Below are positions 23,147 through 35,171 of a stretch of 64,000 nt of DNA, piece after piece. The translations under genes and the position numbers were made by a program. This stretch comes from Narthecium ossifragum. Taxonomy: Eukaryota; Streptophyta; Magnoliopsida; Dioscoreales; Nartheciaceae. The DNA lies in NCBI GenBank assembly GCA_963920575.1, contig OY986971.1, forward strand, positions 3,100,001 to 3,164,000, read 5' to 3'. The notes under the pieces are model-generated. The model was not told the origin of the DNA, searched no databases, and saw only the letters and a program-made list of their open reading frames with translations. Positions within the stretch are counted from its first letter, which is position 1. Each line of letters starts with the position of its first letter.

Positions 23147-24919
23147 TCAAATATGTAAGCCTGGGAAAGAATGTAACCACTGAGGGTGATTGTCTGATTG
23201 ACGTGGTTCAACTTGTGAATCAAGGAGTGATGAGATGACAACATATAGGTTTCTTAATAAGGTATAAATCTCATTTGAACACGAGTGCGAGACATCAGCC
23301 ATATGAAACATGTGAACCTGATCCCCAACTTCGATCCAACTAAACCCTGATCGTTTTCTCAATCCTACATCTCTTAGTTGAGTCCTCAAATTTGCCATGT
23401 CACTCCATCGGCATTTCTCAGCATAAATATTTGATAACATAACATGATATCCAGCACCATCATTGATTAAGCTGCTCCCTGGCATATGATCCAATGCAAG
23501 CTCCAAAAACTTTGTTGAAGAGTGGATCTGACGTGCACTTAGGAAAGCTCCCCATATATCTGTAGTTGGATCCATTGGCATGTTCTTAATGAATGCAAAG
23601 GCTTCTTCCAAATGTCCAGCCCGACCAAGCATGTCGACCATTGAGGCATAGTGTTCATGCCGAGCTGTAACTTTGTAATCCAAAACCATAAGATTGTATA
23701 CTGAGCGACCTTCAGACACCAAACCAGCATGACTGCAAGCTGATAAGACTGCAGTAAAAGTTATCTCATTCGGACGAACATCTGCATTTTTCATTTGATC
23801 AAAAAGATAGAGAGCCTCATTACATTCTCCGTGCATTCCATATCCAGCAATTATTGCATTCCACAACCCTGCATCTTTCTGCTCAACTTGATCAAACATA
23901 CATCTAACCAATGCCAGTTTCCCACACTTAGCGTACAGATCCACCAAAGCAGTAACAATGAACAAATCCGAATCCAATCCATTTCTTATCACATATGCAT
24001 GAGCCTCTAAACCAGGTTTCAAAGTTGCAGTTTGCGAGAACAGTGGCAGAATTACCAATAAGCTAACCTTGTCAGGCCTGAAACCATCAACCTGCATTAA
24101 CTTAAACTGACACAAGGCATCCGAGGAAAGTCCATCACGCGCAAACCCTGCAACCAAAGCATTCCAAGTAACCGAATTAGCTTTCACTCCACACTCTCTC
24201 ATTCTCGGAAACAAACCAAGAGCCTCATTGTACATGCCGCACCGCAAGTACCCATCGACCATGGCTGTCCACAAACAAACATCCCTCTCGCGCACCGACT
24301 CAAACTACATCCGTGCAAAACTTATATACCCACACTTGGAGTAAAAGTGCACGATATCGGTGTCCAGCCGGAGATCCCAGACTGCCCTAGAAACTAAAAC
24401 ATGGGCATGAACTATTTTTCCACCGCGCAAAGATCCCAAACCGCTGCATGATTTGAGGACAGTGCTGAAGGTCACAGCATCCGGCGAGACTTGTCGATCC
24501 AAAAGCATCTTTTTATACAGACCCAAAGCAAGTTGCTGCTGTTCTCGATCAATGCAAGCTCTGAGGATGTGGTTATAGACATGGGTGGTTCTGTTAGGCA
24601 AAGATTCAAACAGCTTGTGGGCATGTTCGAGGCCCGAAAGAGCAAAGTAGCTGATGAGAAGTTTGCAAGATAGCACGGATTTGGACGAGAACCCAGATGT
24701 GGTGATGAGCGAGTGGAGCTGTTGGAGGAGTGGGAGAGAGGTGGGGGGTTTGGTTAGAGCTTGGAGGAGGCTCTCATAAGTGATGGCGCCATTAGAGTGT
24801 GATAGAGAAGCTAATGCTAGCTTTCTCATAAGAGTTCCCGGAAGTCGCTTCCTCGAAGTGAGATGCAGTTTTCTGGCGTTTGGATGACATGAGAGATGTT
24901 CAGCAAAGAAGCCAAACAT
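23147..24919 (-). pseudogene. PLS-class PPR protein (E/E+ type) with one in-frame stop
   Basis: An intronless frame of 590 codons including the stops, typical of this family, interrupted only by TAG at 24305-24307 (ARM*FESVRERD). Both halves are in the same frame. Repeats of about 35 residues are clear (DVCLWTAMVDGYLRCGMYNE, SVTWNALVAGFARDGLSSDA, GLWNAIIAGYGMHGECNEAL). The protein ends with E/E+ motifs (GFSWIEVGDQVHMFHMADVS) and lacks a DYW domain. Such proteins bind organelle RNA sequence-specifically, usually for C-to-U editing or splicing. The N terminus could start at MFGFFAEHL or at MRKLALASL (24832). Either the gene has recently died, or the stop is an assembly or sequencing error. RNA editing is not expected for a nuclear transcript. 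Confidence 0.85.
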
Positions 24920-25677
24920 GATTGCAAGGAAGCAGGAGTCACGTGATCCGCACGTGCCGATAATGATAGGTAAAATTTACGGTTAATTGGCTAAACCCCC
25001 ATGTTAAGGTATCTTTACAGCTTAAAAAACCAAGTCATCTGTTTTAAGCCAAAAACCCCATTTAGGCTTTAGTTATGTTGTCCGTATGTTACACCCCACC
25101 GCGTGGTCTGCTACTTTGCTTTTTAATTTAGAGGTATCCGAATGATTAATTAGTATGAGACTATAGAAACAGAAGTTACACATTTTTTTTGTGTTTTTTT
25201 TGTACTAATTAAGCCCGAAGGCTGGGGAATAGAAGGACACTCCATGACAGCAGAGATCACAGTACCACCAAACCTAGCGTGACGGCAGCTTGATTTAGAC
25301 CTAAGAATAAGAGAAAAGGAAGTTTAATCCGAAGAAAAATGTTGGACGGATTGGCAAATTAATGTAGTAAAGTCTGGAATAGAAGACACGTTGGGAGGAC
25401 GGCTGGTGTTGAGGAGAGGTAGGTTCAGACTATGTAACACGTTTAAGCATCTTTGGCTGGAATTATTTGTGATTTGGAAATGGGTTTAGGGACTACATTA
25501 ATCTAATACAGGACAATAAAAATAAACTAAACAGATGACAAATTCGCATAAGTAGTCAAGCTAGGTGTGCAATTAATCAAACTCAAGCAATAACTCAAAT
25601 TAATCAAGTTCGAACACTTCTCAGACTGCATCAAGAGTGGTGGTGTTGTGTGTAGCTAATAGGAATATCTATCTTCT
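24920..25677. other. intergenic; upstream of the PPR gene, with a short LINE tail
   Basis: At about 25180-25232 a T-rich stretch followed by AATTAAGCCCGAAGGCTGGG is the reverse complement of the LINE 3' tails at 21565 and 22256, so a minus-oriented LINE scrap lies here. Otherwise nothing is recognised. Confidence 0.5.
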
Positions 25678-26647
25678 CAGTCCAATGAGAGAAAACTCAG
25701 TCCATTGAGAGAAAATGAAAAATCAGTCTATTGAGAAAAAACTAAGTCCATTGAGAGAAAACGAAAAATCGGTCCATTGAGAGAAAACTCAGTCCAGTGA
25801 GAGAAAACTCAGTATAGTGAGAGAAAACCCAATCCAATGAGAGAAAATTCAATCCACTGAGAGAAAACTCAATCCAGTGAGAGAAAACCCAGTCCAATGA
25901 GAGAAAACTCAATCCAATGACAGTAAACTCAATCAAATGACAATGAACCCAATCCAGTGAGAGGAAACCCAATCCAATGAGAGGAAGCTCAATCCAATGA
26001 GGGAAAACTCAAGCAAATGACAGTAAACTCAATTCAATGAGAGAAAACCCAATCCAATGAGAGAAAACCCAATTCACTGAGAGAAAACTCATATCAATGA
26101 GAGAAAACACAATCCAATGACAGAAAACTCATTCCACTGAGAGAAAACTCAATCTAGTGAGAGAAAATCCAATTCAATGAGAGAAAACCTAATCCAATGA
26201 GAGAAAATTCATTCAACTGAGAGAAAACTCAATCCAGTAAGAGAAAACTCAATCCAATGAGAGAAAACCCAATCCAATCACAGTAAACTCAATCCAATGA
26301 GAGGAAACCCAATACAATGAGAGGAAACCCAATCCAATGAGAGGAAACTCAGTCAATTAAGTTTTCACTCAATCGACTGAGAGAAAACTCAGTCTATTGA
26401 GAGAAAACTCAATCGATTGATAGAAAACTCAGTCGAATGATAGAAAACTTAGTCGATTGAGAGAAAACTCAATCTAGTGAGAGAAAACTCAGTTGAGTGA
26501 TAGAAAACTTAGTCCATTGAGAGAAAACTCAGTCCATTGAGAGAAAACTCTGTCGATTGAGAGAAATCTCAGTGCATTGAGGGAAAATTCAGTCGATTGA
26601 GAGAAAACTCAGTTCATTGAGAGAAAACTCAGTCGATTGAGAGAAAA
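25678..26647. repeat. 20-bp minisatellite array, about 48 units
   Basis: A nearly uninterrupted tandem array with consensus AGAAAACTCAATCCAATGAG. The 20-bp phase is kept throughout. Variants occur in blocks: CAATCCAATGA types dominate the middle and CAGTCGATTGA/CAGTCCATTGA types the two ends, pointing to local amplification. A 76-codon minus-strand frame within it merely reads the repeat and is not a gene. Confidence 0.95.
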
Positions 26648-27111
26648 CCTATACACTTGGGAATTTGCTCGCAATGCGTATTATTTATTGTGTTTTGTGA
26701 GCTTTTTGAGTTGTCTTCATAACTAAGCTAATAACATCAATAAGCTTGTCAGAAATTGCATTTTGTGGAATTTTATTTTGTCAATTCATTCTAATGATGC
26801 CAGATGTAACACGCCTCAGCCTTTTGCTTCCCTTTTCGTCTAGCGGTATTAAATCTAATATCAGAGTCTTATAAGAAAGTTCAAGAAGTCAAGAAACAAA
26901 GCAAACATGATGAGTTGGTTTAGAATGTGTGGTAGCTCAAGACTTTTTATGGTTTTCAACATTTTAGTTCTTTGGTTTACAGTCAGTATTCACATGTATT
27001 TTAGAGACATGACTCTATTGCATGTTGTTCTGTATTCTGCTCCCTGACATGTTAAACAACGTTATTCTGTCTTATCACTACATTTGCTAATGTTCTTTGC
27101 CCTTGAACCAG
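26648..27111. other. no gene seen between the minisatellite and the DDR4-like exons
   Basis: I searched this stretch for the DDR4-family exons that should precede GLPPVNK and did not recognise any. Confidence 0.4.
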
Positions 27112-27525
27112 GGTTTGCCACCTGTAAACAAAAATATGGCACAGAATGATGCTTGGGTCACAGTAGTTTGTAAAAAACTTCATAGTTGGTGGCCCTGGGT
27201 AGGTTATTCTTCTTTTCTCACAGCATTTGATGAGAGTCTGTGCTTAGCTTTTATCACAAGAGTTAAGACTTTTCTGTTGTTATGTTTGTTTGGTTGCAGG
27301 TTGCTGAAGGTGAGAATCCACTCAAACCTGATCAAGGGTATGCAAGGACATCTTCTCCAAATACACTTTCTCCTAACTTATTTGTCTAATGTTCTGTGAC
27401 ATGAGGTATGTGGTCGGCGTATCTTATTCCCTTGGTTTTGCAGGCAAGAGATAATCAGATACAAGGAACTTGATCCAAAAATTCTTTTGATGATCCTCAA
27501 AGCCCTTTGTGAAATCCGTGCAGAT
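27112..27525 (+). pseudogene. fragment of a DDR4-like DDT-domain gene, three exons
   Basis: Exons 27112-27198, 27300-27337 and 27444-27525 keep perfect GT-AG borders and one frame. They encode GLPPVNK, NDAWVTVVCKKLHSWWPWVA, EGENPLKPDQ, IRYKELDPKILLMILKALCE and IRAD. This is the conserved core of plant DDT-domain-containing DDR4-like proteins, which are thought to associate with ISWI chromatin remodellers. The exons before (start of the DDT domain) and after are missing from the neighbouring sequence. Because introns are kept, the copy arose at DNA level, not by retroposition. It could be a truncated duplicate or a segment captured by a transposon. Confidence 0.75.
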
Positions 27526-28960
27526 GTAATCCCGACTGCCTGTGACTTTAAGTGGTTTTATGGATTTGACTGCTTATGTTTAAGCCATTTCATGGACAAT
27601 ATAGGGTCTATGTTTAGCATATCTACATAGTGTAAATCTTGTATGATCATTTGCCATCCCAGCCATCGGGAATTCTATATCCTTTTGATAACTCATACAC
27701 CCAGCTACAGCCTTGCTATCCTGATCCACCAGATGAATGGGGTTTTCACCCCAAAAACAATCTGAGTTGTGTTATTGCCCCCATAAGTCTTACTTATGGG
27801 GGCTTGGCCGATTCCCCCTAAAATTTATTCTTTTGTGAATACCCAGTGACATGTCTTTTATGATTATTTTTTATACGTAATTGTGATTAACCCAAATTAG
27901 TGAAACACATTAACCCATAACCCTACTATGTCTAATTTAAAGCGATTGGCCCATTAAACAGTAAGTTAAGATTTTTTGATGATGATATTGCTCTTTATGA
28001 TCTTGTTTAATTTTCATGGATCTTTTACGCCAGCTGTATATGCTAGGCCGTGGATCTTTATTTCCGGCGGTCGCTGCACCACTAGAGGAGGGGTCGCGGG
28101 TGGCTGGGGAATCCATCCACTGGTTCGGATCGAGGTGATGGACAAAAGAGACCGTGAATCCGACAAGATCAATGACGGTGGTCTTTGGAGGAAGAGGTCA
28201 ATATCCGACCACCTCGATCTCGTAAAATCCTAGATTCGACCCCCTCGTTGCCCCACGACTTTTCCCTGACATGTTCCCCGCGAGTCCTGGTGGTCCTTCG
28301 CCGTCCTCAGCCGATGCGGGTGCTGGATCCGGAGGTGTAAAGAGTAGAAAAGAGAAAAAAAAAAGAAAAAAGAAAAAGAGAAAAGTGAAGTTGTGAGCTC
28401 GTCGTAGGTCCAGATCGCTACATGAGGGATTGTAGGGACCTCAGGAAATCATCCCTGGTGCCTAATCGACAAGAATGGCGGTAGAGGCGAAGGATTGGAG
28501 GAGAAAAGATAAAATTGATTGAAAAATCCGACGACTGAGGTCTACTGGAGGTCGATCGCCAGCGAGTAGATCTCGATCGCCAGCGAGTAGATCTCGTCGA
28601 AGGTTGGGATAAGTGGAGGAGAGGTCATGGGTGATTTGGGAGTCAATCTACGGGTCAGATCAAGGTCGACGGTTGCGGAGTGGAGATTTGGCGAAAACGA
28701 CGACCGGCCTTGAAGATATGATGAATTTGGGAACTGGTCGCAGCTCAGCATGGCAGCGGCGCGGAGATCTGAAGAAGGTGAGGGCTGGTTGTGGAGATCC
28801 GGAGAAGAAGAGGGCTGGTCATGGAGATCCGATGAAGATGAGGGCTAGTCGGAGCGCTTGACGACGGCATGGAGATCCGGCGAAGATAAGGGATGATCGG
28901 AGTATGACATGGCAGCAGCGTGGTCGACGAGAGGGGTTAGGTAAGTGGGTGGCATGGTAG
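27526..28960. other. no gene seen; hairpin and GC-rich repeat-like region
   Basis: A perfect 12-bp hairpin lies at 27777-27803. From about 28020 to 28960 the base composition turns GC-rich, with short tandem repeats (a 21-bp unit GATCGCCAGCGAGTAGATCTC twice at 28551-28592; imperfect GAGATCCGG-containing repeats at 28750-28900). It looks like transposon sequence without identifiable ends or protein. Confidence 0.45.
27777..27803. repeat. perfect 12-bp hairpin
   Basis: GCCCCCATAAGT and its exact reverse complement ACTTATGGGGGC are separated by CTT. CTAA follows 14 nt later (27818-27821). This arrangement is reminiscent of, but not diagnostic for, a Helitron 3' end. Confidence 0.6.
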
Positions 28961-30019
28961 GAAGGTCTTTTGGATACTATTTTGGATTAACTTTCCAAAT
29001 TTAGTCTGCCTAGTCTTATCAGCACACTAAGATCATTCTTTTGGGCCTCTAGCCCCTTACCCCTATTTTTTAATATTTTCTCCCATTTTTATTTGTTTTC
29101 ATTGGAGAAAGCCTGTTAATTTTTCACGTAGAAAAATAATGCTCACGCAACATGACTCAGGCTGCACTTTGTCCAAGTACCACTGCTCTATAATCTAGAT
29201 ATGAAATTAAGATTTACATTAAAGAGAAAAATATATGATATCGAATTTTTAATGCCCATATAAAAGAGAAAAATAAAACAAAAACTAGACCTGGCCCAAC
29301 CCAAGCAGTTTCAAGCTTGGGCCCTAGCAAGCCCAAGCCTAGACAATATGCCATGTATAGGGATAGTCCTAAACCAGGTAGACTATTAACAAAATACCCT
29401 ATAAGTCTTTTTCACGATGGATTCAACTAAATAAAATTTTCGATATATAAGGAGATTATACATCCGATGACCACCAAATATTGAAACAAAAAGTCTTAAA
29501 ATTTTCAATTCGCAAACGCTCTGACGACTTGACCAAAACTGACCACAAACTCAACCCAACTATTCTAGTTCCATTTCATTAAAAAATAGCGAAGGCGACG
29601 GACCGGTTCAAATTGAACAGAAGATGGCTGAGTAGCCATTTTAACCTTTTGTACACCTCATCTGCTAATTTTTTTTTTGTCGAAGTCCTTAATCTGAACC
29701 TAATCTCATGTGGCATAGGACAAAGAAAAACGAAAAACAAAAAACGAAAAAAAAAAAACAAATACACCACTATAAATTTGAGAATTTTTTAAAAAAGGCC
29801 AGGCAGTCTTGCAGCCATTTTTGAATCGTCTGTTGAACCGTCTGTAATTCTCTCTCGCAACGGTCCAAATGAGACCTCCAACTAACCCAAACTAAAAGAG
29901 ATCTCCCCACCCACCCTTCCCTCCCTCTTCCTACCCTTAACTACTCATACTCCTTTGCTATATATAGAGACCCCTATAGAAGAAGATAAGGTACCCATCT
30001 ACAATATAGTCTGGCATTA
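28961..30019. other. intergenic, with a TATA box for the small ORF at the right end
   Basis: AT-rich sequence with no conserved coding segment. CTATATATAGAG at about 29959-29970 is a good TATA box roughly 55 bp before the ATG at 30020. Confidence 0.45.
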
Positions 30020-30226
30020 ATGGAGAATGCAGAGAGGATGGTAGGAGAGATGGGCCATGTCTTCATCCATAGCCAAGTCAAGAAGATCAAGAAAGAGGAT
30101 GAGAAGGTAGAGGAGAGATTGCAGCCTTGGATGATCGAGGCGAGGCCCATGTTCCGGGAGGTCGTGAGGAGGCTCTCACCTTCACCGCTGGGGCGGGCCG
30201 GACGAGCCATCTCGGTTGGCAACTGA
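30020..30226 (+). CDS. small basic protein, 68 aa, function unknown
   Basis: A single-exon frame starting MENAERMVGEMGHVFIHSQV and ending SPSPLGRAGRAISVGN. It is charged, with KKIKKEDEKVEE in the middle, and has no signal peptide or membrane segment. A consensus TATA box (29959-29970) sits at the right distance for a short 5' leader. The SPLG-RAISVGN tail resembles the conserved end of small uncharacterised plant proteins as I recall them, but I could not check. The frame may be a genuine short gene, and I assign no function. Confidence 0.55.
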   Translation: MENAERMVGEMGHVFIHSQVKKIKKEDEKVEERLQPWMIEARPMFREVVRRLSPSPLGRAGRAISVGN

Positions 30227-30738
30227 GTAGGATCCAGATGGAGACACGAGTTGTAAATAGTCAGGTTACCATGTAGTTCAGCTTCTGCTTCTTTGCCTTC
30301 TGTCTTGAAATTCTGTGTTTCCCTGTAAGAAGCAATCAAACTCATCTTTGAGAGGCAAAGATTTCACATAGAATGAATAATGTTGCACTTAGTCTGACCA
30401 TGTGAGAATAACATCAATCTTAAGAGAAGAAAAGAATAATTCAGGTAAAGTTGGACCTTGTAAGAAGCTTTGTGACCATGCAAAGATGCCACCATTGTTT
30501 GAAGTTTCCTGACCTGCATCCTCTGCAGAGAGCTCAATCAAATCAAAGTAGCTGATAAGAAGCCTCAATTCCCTGACATCTGAGTCATAAAGATTCCTGC
30601 TGAACTACATAAATGGATCAGATATAATTTCATGAGGATTTGCTCTCAAACAAAAGAGTACAGCTGATCATCTTATTTGGGATGAAAGTAACAACAGTAT
30701 GTTATACAAGCTAGAAGCCGATATAATCTTTTGTGTGT
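30227..30738. other. non-coding stretch between the small ORF and the 3' end of the SET gene
   Basis: The two genes converge here. The stretch probably holds both 3' untranslated regions. No further gene was recognised. Confidence 0.4.
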
Positions 30739-33700
30739 CTAACTCTGAGCAGCAGCTTTTTGTTGTGAGAAGAGCCTGACTTTTTGCGTAAGTTTCCTCA
30801 TCACATCTATGAGCATCAATTTTTTCTGCATCCTGAATTGAAGAGCCAATTCCATAGAACTGGAAACATCCCCCTTTAATATGGATTCATCCTGCATTAT
30901 CTTTGTGGGAAAGTGTTCTAATGCAACAACAGTGAGAGCAATAGCAGTTCGCAGAACGGCAATTTCGACAGGCACCCCTAGAGGAGCTTTGTCTGATAGT
31001 GACATCAAAGTTGGCAGATCCTGGCTTTGTACGGTTTCTTTGTCATCTGTGAGAAGTATCCTTAATGCAGCCAATAAGCGACCATCTACCAGATCAGGAC
31101 CTCCCACACATACCTGAAAGGAAATAGAAATGGTTAACGGTGATGTCAAGAATAGTTCAAAATTAACATAGTCTGGCAATACAATTACAATAAAGTTCAT
31201 TCCACATTCCTAAGACTGAAACTAGCTTGGGCAGTACCCATCAGTGGTTAAAAAGCTGGCAACCAACACAACAGGCTGGGCATGGAATGCCTAACATTTG
31301 ACATGAAAACCCAAGCCCGAATGCATAGACCAGCTCACACTTAAGTATGCAAAATAGATTCAGGATTTGGAGTGATATTATAAGCCAACCATGTGAAGCA
31401 CATGAGCCTATAGTCGTTACCCATACTAAACTAGGTTTTAGACATGTAAGCTTCATGTTTTTCTTAGTATCCTCTACCAGACTGACATGCAAGCCATGCT
31501 CAAAGCAAGATTTATTAAAAATACTTCATTTAGGCTCATGTTCATTAGTGTTCTCCTCTTTCTGCGCCTTTAACTTGCAGGCTTAAGTGTCTGCAGAGAT
31601 TGCTAGTACTTTAAAAAGTCTGCAGTCTGTGGATAGGTTCCTAGTACTTCAAGAACTTCCTTAGTAGTTAAAACACAATGCCACATAAGATACAGGCAAA
31701 GAGCAATATCATACCTCAGTTCGACGGTATATGCTAAAGCCAAGGGATTATATTGATAAGAGAATAAAGAAGTCCATTTCTATGAAGCTTTTGACCAACT
31801 CCTAATTTCAGGCAAGTGTTAAAGTTGAGGTAAGGATTGAGAGGGAAAAACCTTTAGCACAGCAGCATCTCCCTGTAAATTGAGCTTACATAGAATCTCC
31901 TGCTGCCATATGGCTGGAGACGAAAAGCTGGTAGAAGAAACTCCAGCAGCCATACTAGCAGCCTCAAGAAGGGCGCTATCATACCTCAGTTCGATACTAT
32001 CATACTGGTTCGATGGAATCACAAATCCATAATCAAGAAGAAAGAGATCATTACATAAGCACCCATAATTCAGAATTATCGGAGCATCTTTCTCAATTTC
32101 AGTGTCTGCTACAACCTGTAGATGTTGCATCAAGGGCGGATATGTTATGATTAAGCCGGAATTGGGCATACATTGTAAAGCAAGACAGACCAAAGGACAT
32201 GAGTGCATAAATCATGAATAAAAAAAGCTAAAAACTGCCAAAATATAGAGAGCACCAAAAAAAGTTACCTTCACCAACATCTTTGGGCTGCTCGTATCTT
32301 CCTCCTGAATAATTCGAGCATTTGGGTTAAAGCTGTGGTTGCACATATCAATAAGCGGAAGCAGCATTGGAACATCTTCGCCTTTAGTTTTTCCACGTAA
32401 GCGAAAAGCACGAGAAGAAACTGCCGACATCGCCCAACCAAGAGAAGATGCATTTACATTTTGACCTCCAAAAGGATGATCCTTTGAAGGTATATTGCTA
32501 AGCACATTTTTTATTTCTTTCTCGAATTCAAGAAGAAAGCGACATCTCTTATTTACCTGAAATATGATCAAGACAAGAATAGACCAGTGTATCATCTTCA
32601 GTTCTGAGTCCTGCTTTAAAACAAAACCAACAAATGTAAAGGAAGGCTCAACTACCTGGTGAACAAGAGGGGCATATTGCAGGTTTTTTATGTCCTCTCC
32701 TGAGAAGAAAATAGGTACACTGAAAGCTTCAGGCAAATTGCTGATATATGGCCACCAAAATGAGCCGACTGCTGCTCTTTCTTGAAGAAGCCTCAAGCCC
32801 AGTCTCATAGCCCACAATTCCTCTGTCACAGGCTCCCCATGGGTTCCAATATACTCCTTAGCACACACTCACTATAGCCAAATTTACAAAATATTTAAGT
32901 TACTGCCTATGCTAAAGCAGGTAAACTGATGCCACGAATTCCCATAATACAAAGTACTGCAAGAATGCTTTCTCAATCTTTAAATTAGAAAGATTAGTGT
33001 CACAATCAAGATGATGCAGAAAAGAAGACATCCCTCAGGACACATATGTCTGGCCTCAACCACATATTTGATACCATGCATAGGTTCAAATGTGCAGCAT
33101 AGAAAGGCGTCATGGCAGTTATGAAGGTCATATCAAAAAGTGGAAAGGTCTTCAAGAACAAGAAGTGTTAAGGAGAGAGTTACCTCCAATAAAAGGCAAC
33201 TCAATGACAAACAGAAAAAAATCCTTGACCTAAAGACAATGAATTGTTTAAGTTAGTAAGAAGGGCAATTCAAAAGGCACATAATAAACTTCAAATTCAG
33301 CCTAAAGGAGATAACTTGAGTTAGGATCCTCAACACAGGCTTTGTAAAGGAACAAAGAAGGATAAAAAGGCATCTTTTTCACCCAAAGAGCAAATCAGAA
33401 TGACCAGAAATTAACAATTTTGAGGAACTAAAGTTGTCTTTTGAAGTATGAGCTCAATTGATAGAAAAAGTAACTAAAAGACATACTCATATTAAAATTA
33501 TTTGAGAGTTAGAGCATGAAGGTAAGCTGTAGCTAATAACAGGGAAGAACTTTGGCAGCCGTTCTATGATGGCCATTTGTTCTTTTCAAAAGATAAAAAG
33601 GTGTAGTATGCCAAGAATCAATATCGATAAGTTTAGATAGATCAAGTTTTGTTAAACATTTTTTTAGTTTTGCAACAAGGATTTTCCCACAACTGGCACT

Positions 33701-34682
33701 AAGCCCACTAATTTTCAAAGGCATGCACCCTAAAAGTCAAATTTATAAAGAACAGCCCCCTAGGAACCTTGAGTTATTGCAAGATAAGAAAGCTTAGAAT
33801 AATCACGCAAGAGTCAAGGACATACAAGGTCTAAGATCCTCACATTAGCCACAAAACGGGTAAGTTTAGGTCCATGAGCAACCTAAAAGGCCTTGCAATC
33901 AGCTTTTAGCTGTTGCTAAGTCGACAAAAACATCAAACAGAAGGAATGCAATCAAATTTCTTGCTAGAAATTGTGCTGAAATCAATTAATTGCCTCTAAG
34001 TTAATTCTCGAAGTCCACCAATCTATCATCTATGCCAGTCTAATCTCTACAGCATATTTATCAATCACGAAAATGTTACTCTTCTTTTCGAGCATTCAAT
34101 GACCAGCAAGCAGTGAAGCAAGTTGAAGCTACCAGCAAAGACGCTTCAAATCTCTTTTTTCTTTCCAATGCTCGACGATTCCAAAAAAATAAAGAACTAG
34201 AAGACACGTTTAGCAAAACTTGTATTCCTAAAGATAGAACCCAGAACCCAAGGTAATCGAAGAATTCCATCATAGATACCCACAACGAAAAACGCATTAC
34301 TAGATCGCATTGGGATGAAGATCCCAATACCTGGAACTCGAGTAGCCAACTGCATCAGCACATCATCACTATCACCTTCAGATGACCTCTCGAAACGAAG
34401 GGGGAGGTGGCCGGGAAGGGCGATGAGCTCCGTCCCTTGAGGGATCTCCTCGTCGGCGATGATGCCAAGTCCATGGGCAGGGTGGTCGGCTATCTTGAGC
34501 TTCGGATGAACAAATCCCCCCTCCCGCCGCACCCACCGCGCGAGGTCCGGAGGGCTCGGCACGAGTCGTGCCGCCGAGCACGAGAGACGGCGACGCTGGC
34601 GGTGCGCGAGGGAAGACGAGGCCGAGGAGGACATGAGGTTAGTTGCTCTTGTTAACATCTTGGAGGCCGCGGCGCTCGCCAT
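30739..34682 (-). CDS. SET-domain protein lysine methyltransferase, Rubisco-LSMT-like family, five exons
   Basis: Exons on the minus strand: 34331-34682, 32656-32822, 32269-32556, 31852-32115, 30739-31113 (482 codons with stop), all GT-AG and in frame. The first ~45 residues (MASAAASKMLTRATNLMSSS, then R/S-rich) resemble an organelle transit peptide. The SET core follows: HGLGIIADEEIPQGTELIAL in exon 1, the catalytic DMCNHSFNPNA in exon 3 and LNYGCLCNDLFLLDYGFVIP in exon 4. Exon 5 matches the helical substrate-binding domain of the Rubisco LSMT class. It resembles Arabidopsis At5g14260-type proteins; the actual substrate is unknown. The start at 34682 is chosen for the transit-peptide context; an in-frame ATG at 34817 would add 45 residues. 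Exon 1 is strongly GC-rich. The gene is divergent to CAP-G, but a 14.7-kb retrotransposon now separates them. Confidence 0.9.
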
Positions 34683-35166
34683 TAGAGAGCGATGCTGGAG
34701 GAGATAAGAGAACCGTAGAAACCTTGTATCGCTATGGGGATTGGGGACTGCGTGCTGGATTTGGGGTCGTATCTTTTGTGGGTTTTTCTGCAAATATAAC
34801 TCTACTTTAGATGGCATAAATTTGAAACAAACACCTGAATAATAAGAATAATCGAATTGATGTCAAACCGTGAAAACATCCTCTCAAATAATAATGCCTC
34901 CAATTAGTCGAATCATTAATTTTTAATTTAAAGCCACCCATTCTGATGCATATAATTCGTGATCTATAAGTAGCAGTAGCAATGTTGAAAAGAGGGGGGT
35001 TTCTTATAATTTTTGATGAAAAATTTAATGCCTTTTCATCTATAAATTTTGTATATATAAAGGAATTTTCGCTTTGAAATCGAAAGAAAAAGTTGGTTTA
35101 AAATCAGGTTCATGACTATAAAAATATTAATTCCATTACAGAAAAATTAACTGAGTTATATGAGTA
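34683..35166. other. SET-gene side of a divergent promoter region
   Basis: 484 bp between the SET start codon and the retrotransposon target duplication. Together with 49909-50133 it would have formed a bidirectional promoter region of about 0.7 kb before the insertion. No TATA box stands out. Confidence 0.6.
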
Positions 35167-35171
35167 CTATG
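35167..35171. repeat. 5-bp target duplication (CTATG), left
   Basis: Identical to 49904-49908 immediately after the other LTR. Confidence 0.95.

Noticed and set aside
25742..25972. 76-codon minus-strand frame with repeated SLDWV/SHWIEF words
   Set aside because: It is a translation of the 20-bp minisatellite. The periodicity comes from the DNA repeat, and there is no start context or homology.
25678..26647. Regular repeats considered as a CRISPR array
   Set aside because: The units are contiguous with no unique spacers and the genome is plant nuclear, so this is a minisatellite.
27805..27812. One TGGCCGAT outside the retrotransposon
   Set aside because: A single match in about 49 kb is the chance expectation. 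It does not weaken the enrichment inside the element.
34378..34655. Frames on both strands overlapping SET exon 1
   Set aside because: They are shadow frames caused by the GC-rich exon. The SET reading frame is supported by homology and splicing.
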